Shown here: positions 1 through 5,369 of the stretch, piece by piece
Layout of the letters: each line of letters begins with the position of its first letter
Position numbering within the stretch: the stretch's first letter is position 1
Source of the DNA: Bacteroidales bacterium
Lineage (GTDB): Bacteria; Bacteroidota; Bacteroidia; Bacteroidales; F082
Length of the DNA: 8,427 nucleotides
Reading direction: 5' to 3'
Assembly: GCA_029933565.1 (NCBI GenBank)
Contig: JAOZNY010000050.1
Span: forward strand, 4,986-13,412
Program-made: the position numbers and the translations under genes
Notes under the pieces: model-generated
The model's input: the letters and a program-made list of their open reading frames with translations, nothing else
Told to the model about the DNA's origin: nothing
The model's database searches: none

Positions 1-470
1 AGCGCATTGCTTGGCCTTTTTGCTGTTGCATCCACTACATTTCCTTTTTTATCGATAATAACATATCTGGGAATATATCTTACATCAAATTTTTGCATCA
101 TTTGTGTGTGTACATTTTGGTTAACGCGGTAGTGCTCACCTGTAATATTTAATGTATTAATAGCATTCTTCCATGCACTTAAATCTCTATCGGTAGAAAT
201 ATAAACAAAAGCAACATCTTTTTCCTTGAATTGTTCCTGCATTTTTAATGAATGTGGCATTTCGTTTTTACATGGTCTGCACCAACTTGCCCAAAAATCC
301 AGATATATTACTTTTCCTTCGTATTTCTTTATAATATCATTAAAATCAGTACTTGCTAATTCAGATGTATTAAGGTCGGTAATATTGGTTTTTAAATCAG
401 AAGTTTGTGCATTTGAATAAACTGAGCCAAATACAAAAAGTATTGCTATTAAGAATTTTTGAATTTTCAT
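1..470 (-). CDS. TlpA/ResA-type thiol-disulfide oxidoreductase, C-terminus cut off by the window edge
   Basis: The frame opens with ATG at 470 and stays open to base 1, giving 156 full codons without a stop. Residues 1-21 form a signal peptide (MKIQKF start, hydrophobic core, cut expected after SNA before Q22), so the protein is exported. A thioredoxin fold follows: the strand YLDFWASW leads into the redox motif W63-C64-R-P-C67, then KNEMP. The fold continues with FVYISTD near residue 90 and YIPRYVIID near 132-140, where P134 is the expected cis-proline facing the active site. This is the TlpA/AlkC-TSA layout of the family, which reduces or exchanges disulfides in exported proteins or during cytochrome c maturation. 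The preserved part is a normal single thioredoxin domain; there is no room for the long N-terminal domain of some Bacteroidota homologues. What lies beyond D147-A156 is unknown. Family assignment is firm; the particular substrate is not known. Confidence 0.9.
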   Translation of the reverse strand, partial: MKIQKFLIAILFVFGSVYSNAQTSDLKTNITDLNTSELASTDFNDIIKKYEGKVIYLDFWASWCRPCKNEMPHSLKMQEQFKEKDVAFVYISTDRDLSAWKNAINTLNITGEHYRVNQNVHTQMMQKFDVRYIPRYVIIDKKGNVVDATAKRPSNA

Positions 471-535
471 TTTATTATTATTTTGAATTTATTTTTTCGT
501 TTGCAAGAATAGACAGAAATTTTTGAATTTCCTTA

Positions 536-543
536 CAAAATTA
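536..543 (-). promoter_or_regulatory. candidate Bacteroidota -7 box (TAATTTTG) for the thioredoxin-like gene
   Basis: On the minus strand the octamer TAATTTTG matches the TAnnTTTG consensus known for the main Bacteroidota sigma factor. A TTG lies 22 bases upstream, slightly farther than the usual 19-21. Initiation here would leave a leader of about 60 bases before the ATG at 470. The spacer is very AT-rich, so a chance match is possible. Apart from this box the 155-bp gap (471-625) shows no gene or strong hairpin. Confidence 0.35.
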
Positions 544-625
544 TATATTCATTAATATTTTTTAACAATAAGTCTGCTAATCAGTGTGGATCAAGGGATT
601 GGGTAGTTTTTAAGGTCTTGGCAAA

Positions 626-1273
626 TTATCTTGTAAAACAATATTTAATAATATTGGCTCCCATTTGAAGTGCTTCCATCCTTTTAGCTTCACTGTCGTT
701 ATGTACTTCAGCATCTTCCCAGCCATCACCAAGATCGCATTCGTAGTCGTAAAAGCAGATTAGTTTGTTTTTGTAGATTAGGCCAAAGCCCTGAGGGAAT
801 TTATTGTCGTGTTCATGGATTTTCGGCAAACCATCATTAAAATTATATTTTTGGTGGTAGATGGGGTGGGAGTAGGGCAGTTCAACAAATTCCAGTTCCG
901 GAAAAACTTTTTGCATCTCTCTTCTTATAAATTCATCGAGGCCGTAGTTATCGGAAATATGAAGGAAACCACCTGCCATAAGATAATTTCTCAGGTTTTC
1001 TGCCTCATCGGGAGATAGAATGATATTTCCGTGACCTGTAAGGTGCACAAAGGGATAGTTGAATATCTCCTTATTTCCAACCTCAACAGTTGCAATTTCA
1101 GGATTGATATTGGTGTTGAGAGTTTGGTTGCAAAACTTCACAAGGTTTGGCAATGAAGTAGGGTTTGCATACCAGTCGCCACCGCCATTGTATTTTACTA
1201 AGGCAATCTGTACTTGTTGTGAGAAGACTGTATTAGCAAGAAGTAAAAGAAATATTATTAGATATTTTTTCAT
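626..1273 (-). CDS. exported DUF4159 domain protein
   Basis: A 215-residue protein begins with MKKYLIIFLLLLANTVFSQ, a clear signal peptide cut near S18/Q19. The rest matches the DUF4159 family as I know it: KYNGGGDWYANPTSLPNL at 27-44, FVHLTGHG at 75-82, GGFLHISDNYGLDEF at 101-115, LPYSHPIYH at 132-140, GLPKIHEHD at 148-156 and ECDLGDGWEDAEVHND at 178-193. The family is thought to have a class I glutamine amidotransferase-like fold; its biochemical role is unknown. Single-domain exported forms of this length are common in Bacteroidota, and near rsmE by my recollection. The frame extends upstream to a TTG at 1396, but those 41 residues run through a palindromic repeat and lack a signal peptide at the end, so I chose the ATG at 1273. 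A consensus-like promoter box ends five bases before that ATG. The TAA stop is at 626-628. Confidence 0.9.
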   Translation of the reverse strand: MKKYLIIFLLLLANTVFSQQVQIALVKYNGGGDWYANPTSLPNLVKFCNQTLNTNINPEIATVEVGNKEIFNYPFVHLTGHGNIILSPDEAENLRNYLMAGGFLHISDNYGLDEFIRREMQKVFPELEFVELPYSHPIYHQKYNFNDGLPKIHEHDNKFPQGFGLIYKNKLICFYDYECDLGDGWEDAEVHNDSEAKRMEALQMGANIIKYCFTR

Positions 1274-1278
1274 TGGGG

Positions 1279-1286
1279 CAAAAGTA
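1279..1286 (-). promoter_or_regulatory. TACTTTTG promoter box directly before the DUF4159 start codon
   Basis: The minus strand reads TACTTTTG-CCCCA-ATG. The octamer fits the Bacteroidota -7 consensus TAnnTTTG exactly. Since transcription normally begins about five to seven bases after this box, the first transcribed base would be at or next to the A of ATG, giving a leaderless or nearly leaderless message. No clear TTG/TTTG -33 element is visible 19-21 bases upstream, which lowers confidence. The position also supports the start at 1273 over the longer TTG frame. Confidence 0.45.
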
Positions 1287-1350
1287 GGGAATTTGGTTGA
1301 AGATGTATAGTAATTGAGTATTGGAAGTAATAGAGTGATTACATGATAAA

Positions 1351-1471
1351 ACCTTTGCGAATCTTTGCGGTTCTTAGTGCTCTTTGCGTGAAACAAAAAC
1401 CTTTACACAAAGTAAGAACGAAAGAAATAACGCAAAGCACTCGAAGTTTTTACGCAAAGGTTCGCAAAGAA
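1351..1471. repeat. large imperfect inverted repeat built from CTTTGCG heptamers
   Basis: The left arm holds CTTTGCG at 1353-1359, 1363-1369 and 1382-1388. The right arm holds its complement CGCAAAG at 1431-1437, 1453-1459 and 1463-1469. Spacing is nearly mirrored: start-to-start 10 then 19 on the left, 22 then 10 on the right. AGTGC on the left (1376-1380) pairs with GCACT on the right (1437-1441). The centre holds a smaller CTTT-acac-AAAG element (1401-1412). The element lies in the 296-bp spacer (1274-1569) between rsmE and the DUF4159 gene. It codes for nothing and resembles a repeat family scattered through Bacteroidota intergenic DNA, as I recall it. The rest of the spacer, 1472-1569, shows nothing beyond AT-rich sequence. 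Confidence 0.8.
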
Positions 1472-1569
1472 ATGTCTTGAAGAAAGATATTAGGTGTATT
1501 TTAACAGATTATTAAAAGCCACTCCACAAAACTTAGTGATCATTAAACTTTTAAGGGTAAAACAAAAAC

Positions 1570-2274
1570 CTAAATATTTTTCAACAAATTAACCGTATGG
1601 CAAGCCACAATCCCAGCAGTTTCCGTTCGTAACCTCGATTTCCCAAGGCTCACAGGAATAAAAGCTTTTTGCTTTGCCAGTTCAACTTCCTCGGGGCGGA
1701 AATCGCCTTCGGGGCCAATGAGAATTAGGATGTCTTCACCGGGTTTTAGTGATTCTGATAATTCAAGGGTAACGTCTTTGTCGATGTAGGCAATAAATTT
1801 TTGTCCCTCAAAATTAGTATTTAAAAACTCTTTCAGGCTAATTTGCTCGTTTAACTTTGGGTGAAATGATTTTAGCGACTGCTTGACAGCCGAAGTAATT
1901 ACTTTATTCAGCCTTTCTGTTTTAACAACTTTGCGTTCCGAGTGGTCGCAAATAATTGGAGTAATTTCGTCAATGCCAATTTCAGTTGTTTTTTCCAAAA
2001 ACCACTCCAGTCTGTCGTTGTTTTTGGTGGGGGCTATGGCAATGTGAATTTTAAAAGGTCTCCGGTCGTCACCCTCGTGTTTTTTGAGAATTTCAACCGT
2101 GCAACTTTTGCTATCAATTTCACTAATTACAGTTTCGTAAAACCAACCTTTACCATCAGTAAAATGAATGGTGTCACCTTGTCTCTTCCTCAACACCCGC
2201 ACAATATGCCTCGATTCTTCTTTGTCGAGATCGTAAAACTGTCCGTTTATGTTTGGTGCGTAAAAGAGGTTCAT
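1570..2274 (-). CDS. rsmE: 16S rRNA (uracil-1498-N3)-methyltransferase RsmE
   Basis: The 234-residue product is the RsmE enzyme, which uses S-adenosylmethionine to methylate N3 of U1498 of 16S rRNA in the assembled 30S subunit, in the cytoplasm. Residues 1-65 form the N-terminal PUA-like RNA-binding domain, including the family start MNLFYAPNI and ESRHIVRVLRKRQGD at 20-34. Residues 75-234 form the SPOUT methyltransferase domain with its deep trefoil knot: EKTTEIGIDEITPI at 94-107, LILIGPEGDF at 183-192 and SLGKSRLRTETA at 209-220, which build the SAM pocket and dimer interface. Length and all motifs are normal for the family. The ATG at 2274 gives the canonical N-terminus. No Shine-Dalgarno site is visible, as is usual in this phylum. 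It follows the secreted-protein pair after 175 bp of repeats and precedes the DUF4159 gene, so it may have its own promoter, although I see no convincing box in 2275-2312. Confidence 0.97.
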   Translation of the reverse strand: MNLFYAPNINGQFYDLDKEESRHIVRVLRKRQGDTIHFTDGKGWFYETVISEIDSKSCTVEILKKHEGDDRRPFKIHIAIAPTKNNDRLEWFLEKTTEIGIDEITPIICDHSERKVVKTERLNKVITSAVKQSLKSFHPKLNEQISLKEFLNTNFEGQKFIAYIDKDVTLELSESLKPGEDILILIGPEGDFRPEEVELAKQKAFIPVSLGKSRLRTETAGIVACHTVNLLKNI

Positions 2275-2312
2275 TTTTGTGTGGTTACCAAATTGTAATT
2301 TTAATCGATTTG

Positions 2313-2426
2313 AGTAGCCCTGGACTTTAGTCCGGGGATCCAGATATTTTTTTACTATGCTTGTAATACCCCACTAAAGTCTAGGGTAACTCTTGTAATA
2401 CCCCGGGCTAAAGTCCAGGGTAACTC
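2313..2426. repeat. three-copy palindromic (REP-like) repeat cluster
   Basis: Three related units lie between rsmE and the upstream secreted-protein gene. Copy A, 2318-2337, reads CCCTGGACT-TT-AGTCCGGGG, a nine-pair stem with one T·G pair and a two-base loop. Copy C has its hairpin at 2401-2420, CCCCGGGCT-AA-AGTCCAGGG, in the opposite orientation. Copy B (2360-2392) is a decayed version of C. Inverted A with B/C resembles the paired arrangement of bacterial REP elements. None is followed by a T-run on the minus strand, so simple intrinsic terminators are unlikely. No REP-associated transposase gene is present in the window. Confidence 0.85.
2360..2426 (+). repeat. direct tandem duplication of a 33/35-bp repeat unit (copies B and C)
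   Basis: Both units run from CTTGTAATACCCC to the end GGGTAACTC and share the C at 2392 as junction. B covers 2360-2392 and C covers 2392-2426. Relative to C, B lacks two bases in the left arm of the stem and has a CTAGGG where C has CCAGGG, which spoils its pairing. This looks like unequal duplication followed by decay of one copy. Confidence 0.75.
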
Positions 2427-2449
2427 ATCTCATAAAGCCGTTTAATTCA

Positions 2450-5356
2450 TTAATAAACAATTAACTTTTTTGTTGTTGATGATTCCTTTCCTTCAACTTT
2501 CAAATAATAAATCCCTTTAGGGAAATCTTGATTCAATTTGATTTCAAAGTTAGTAATTTCTGTATTAATTGATTTCTGCAAAATAACTTGACCAAATTGA
2601 TTATAAAGTCTGCTAGAGTTAAAGTTATGATTCTCAGGAAGCAGAATATGGAATACGCCAGTTGATGGGTTTGGATAAACACTAATCTCATTTTCTTCAA
2701 CGTTTTCAATTTCACCCAAATACTGACTGATACTAACATTATCAATAAACATAGGATTGCCATATTCGTTGTAGGATTCAAAGGCAATTCTTACTTCGGT
2801 TTGTCCAACCCAATTATTTAAATCAATATTTATACAACTTGCACCCCATCCGGCACCACACCAATCGTTGGAAGATTCGGGCCAGAAATTTGGTTGTCGT
2901 TCTGCTGTTGCGAAATTACCTGAGCCATCCTCAGCATTAGCAAAAACCCTTGTCCAGGTATTTCCACAGTTATCTGAAACTAAAATAATCAACGAATCCG
3001 GATCTTTACTATGGCGTTTGGCATAGGCGTATTCAAACTCCAAAATAGCATTGCTCATACCTTGGAGGTTGAAAGGTGGGGAAACCAATCTGTCGCGGTC
3101 ACCCATCGGGAAATATTCATCGAGTTCAATTCCTGCAGCGAAAAAGCCCGGATCTGTACCACCTACACTATAAATATCCCACGTAACATCGTTATCCGGA
3201 TTTTCAATTTGCCAATAGTTTCTGTTAAAACCGTCGTTTTCAAATCCTTCAAAAAAGTAAGGCTGATGACCACCGGCCATAATTTCATCGGTTTTTGTGA
3301 GTGATGACGAACCATTCAAGTTTGTAGCAGTAAGGCTGATTGAGTATTTTGTTGCTTCTTCAAAGATAACTGAAGGGTTTTGACTGTTGGCATTGCTGCC
3401 ATCTGCAAAATGAAAGCCTACAGGGCTGATTTCCCAATTCCATTCTATTGGCTTGTATTGTGTTTGGTCACTTAAATGAATAATATCGCTAAGACAACCA
3501 AATTTATTGTCAACCTCAAAACTTACATCAGGCATAAGCGTACTACTTGCCTCAATATAAAATGTCTTGGTAATTTCATTTTCTCCAGCACTATTTTGTG
3601 TTTTTAACGTAACACTGAAAACACCTTCGTTGGCATAAAGAATATTTGTTGGGTTCTCATCGGTTGAGGAAGATGGTGTACCACCCTCAAAAGTCCATTC
3701 CCATTCCGTAGGGTTTCCGCTTGAAATATCTGTAAAATTAACTGTTTCGCCAACCGGAATCAATGATTCATCAACTGTAAAATCTGATTTTGGAATTTGA
3801 GTAAAATCCATTGAGGCAATTTGTGTTCTCCATCCCCAGCCACCATTTGTCCATTCTGTTGTAAACCAAAATGTAGTGCCGTCCGATGGATCGATGGACA
3901 TGCTTGCGTAGTCGCCCCAGCGATCGATGCCTGATTGCGATTTGCTACCTTCGAGAATAGAGGTCTCCTCCACATCTAAAACGCCAAGACCATTTGCTGC
4001 TCCTGCCATTTGTCCTGCAAAGCGAATTGAGGGGTAAGTCATTGGGCCTGAAACAGAATATCCAATTGCAATATCACCATGGTCGTTCATGGCAGCGCTG
4101 GCCATCCAACGGCTAAGTCCGTCGTTGGGGGCAAAAGTTCCTTGTTGGTAAATTTCCCAGTCATCACCCGGATATTTTCTTAATTCGTACCATCTAACAC
4201 CTGCTCTTCCCGATTCATCGGCTTTAACAGTGTGATTAGTAACTAGCACTTCATAATCACCAAAATTTCTGTATTGGAGTCGGTACATTAACCTACCCGA
4301 AAGCGAGGCAAGTTTTTGGCTTGTTCCTCTTTGTGGAATAGAAATACCACTGGTTGAAAACTGTTCGGTAACCATTATGCCGAGGTAATTACTGGTAGAA
4401 TTTTGAGGATTGTTCCAGTCGATATCAACTTCCCACATTTTAAGGTTGTTCATTCCCATGCTCATAAAATACTGAGGAGAGCCTTCCGGTGGTAGCATAT
4501 CTCCATCTGCATCAGCGGGAAGGAGACTTCCAAAACCTGTTCCTAGATCAAAAAAGACCATTTCAGCATTAGGGTCGCCATTAATCATTGCATCACGGTC
4601 AACAGCACAAATTCCGCCACCTGCCCATTGCCAGTTGTCGAATTGGTTAATACTGAAATAATATCCATCGGGCCATACCCCAAACTTTGGATAATCCGGT
4701 AGGTTATCGAATTCGTAAGCGTAGCGATACCAAACCCCTAGTGGATCAGGAGTGGCTGAAACAGCAATAAGTTCGTAGTATTTATTGTTGGTAGTATTTA
4801 GGGCAAATTGTGTTGCAATCCATCTGTCGGCATATTCATCGTAAACAACAATTGGGTCGCCATCGTTTGCATTGTCAAATGGTTTTCCATCATCAAAACC
4901 TTCCCAAAGTGTTTGGTTATCGGCAGGAGCCATCAACTGATTGCCCTCTTTGTCCCAAATGGAAAAAGAAAGGTTAATCATTTGAAAATAATGGTTTGGA
5001 CCAACATCGCCATCGGTATCAGGAGGTGCTACACCGTTTAAGTTAGCCACGCCCGAAAAATTATGTACAACTTGTGGCGTTGCAGAACTACGTTGGCTTT
5101 TTTGCAAAACCGGATCATCGCCAAGCATTATGGGCTCATTCTTAAACTCATCTAAAAAGCCATCAAAGTTTTTTACTGTATTGTTTTTCCACGACCTTTG
5201 GCGCTCACCGGGTATAATTGGTTCTACTTCCGACAGTCTTCTGGAAACATCGAAATGAGCCGGCTTAATAATTTTCTTTGGATGCGAAATTTGTGCAAAA
5301 GAACTTGCCGTTACTGCAATTAGCAGAATCAAAATTTGAATTGACTGTTTATTCAT
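2450..5356 (-). CDS. T9SS-secreted multidomain protein: probable propeller, two PKD, jelly-roll, sorting tail (downstream paralogue)
   Basis: A 968-residue secreted protein of unknown function. Residues 1-21 are a signal peptide (cut SSFA before Q22). A variable stretch to about 95 precedes a long N-terminal region (about 97-520) with PPDTDGDVGPN at 111-121, VVYDEYADRWIA at 170-181, TPDPLGVW at 202-209 and DRWGDYASMSIDP at 478-490; these marks occur in a wide group of secreted proteins that I take to be beta-propellers. PKD-like domains follow at 523-605 (IPVGETVNFTD, EWEWTFEGG, YANEGVFSVTL) and 608-695. A jelly-roll domain of MAM/CUB type spans 698-880, with DRDRLVSPPFNL, an Asp-box-like SDNCGNTW at 794-801 and DWCGAGWGASC at 831-841. 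Residues 890-968 are a T9SS type A tail (VYPNPSTG, FGQV, KGIYYLKV, KKLIVY). It starts 13 bp after its paralogue ends, so they are probably co-transcribed. Adhesion or glycan binding is an inference; no catalytic site is evident. Confidence 0.9.
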   Translation of the reverse strand: MNKQSIQILILLIAVTASSFAQISHPKKIIKPAHFDVSRRLSEVEPIIPGERQRSWKNNTVKNFDGFLDEFKNEPIMLGDDPVLQKSQRSSATPQVVHNFSGVANLNGVAPPDTDGDVGPNHYFQMINLSFSIWDKEGNQLMAPADNQTLWEGFDDGKPFDNANDGDPIVVYDEYADRWIATQFALNTTNNKYYELIAVSATPDPLGVWYRYAYEFDNLPDYPKFGVWPDGYYFSINQFDNWQWAGGGICAVDRDAMINGDPNAEMVFFDLGTGFGSLLPADADGDMLPPEGSPQYFMSMGMNNLKMWEVDIDWNNPQNSTSNYLGIMVTEQFSTSGISIPQRGTSQKLASLSGRLMYRLQYRNFGDYEVLVTNHTVKADESGRAGVRWYELRKYPGDDWEIYQQGTFAPNDGLSRWMASAAMNDHGDIAIGYSVSGPMTYPSIRFAGQMAGAANGLGVLDVEETSILEGSKSQSGIDRWGDYASMSIDPSDGTTFWFTTEWTNGGWGWRTQIASMDFTQIPKSDFTVDESLIPVGETVNFTDISSGNPTEWEWTFEGGTPSSSTDENPTNILYANEGVFSVTLKTQNSAGENEITKTFYIEASSTLMPDVSFEVDNKFGCLSDIIHLSDQTQYKPIEWNWEISPVGFHFADGSNANSQNPSVIFEEATKYSISLTATNLNGSSSLTKTDEIMAGGHQPYFFEGFENDGFNRNYWQIENPDNDVTWDIYSVGGTDPGFFAAGIELDEYFPMGDRDRLVSPPFNLQGMSNAILEFEYAYAKRHSKDPDSLIILVSDNCGNTWTRVFANAEDGSGNFATAERQPNFWPESSNDWCGAGWGASCINIDLNNWVGQTEVRIAFESYNEYGNPMFIDNVSISQYLGEIENVEENEISVYPNPSTGVFHILLPENHNFNSSRLYNQFGQVILQKSINTEITNFEIKLNQDFPKGIYYLKVEGKESSTTKKLIVY

Positions 5357-5369
5357 TTTTACAATTACA

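Noticed and set aside
226..420. 64-codon plus-strand open frame near the left edge
   Set aside because: It is antisense to the thioredoxin-like gene, which is clear from the WCRPC motif and signal peptide on the other strand.
809..1310. Two plus-strand open frames (809-1018 and 1059-1310) opposite the DUF4159 gene
   Set aside because: Both are antisense shadows of a conserved family protein, with no signal or motif of their own.
1274..1396. N-terminal extension of the DUF4159 protein to a TTG start
   Set aside because: It would bury the signal peptide behind 41 residues, it runs through a palindromic repeat, and the ATG at 1273 is preceded by a promoter-like box.
1351..1471. CRISPR-like array suggested by repeated CTTTGCG units
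   Set aside because: The repeats are 7 bp, in inverted orientation with short irregular spacing; there are no constant-length spacers or cas genes.
1942..2298. 118-codon plus-strand open frame opposite rsmE
   Set aside because: It is fully antisense to rsmE, whose motifs are complete. No promoter or family resemblance supports it.
2318..2420. Intrinsic terminator for the secreted-protein operon
   Set aside because: Stable hairpins are present, but none is followed by a T-run on the minus strand, and the units are repeated in both orientations, which fits REP-like elements better.
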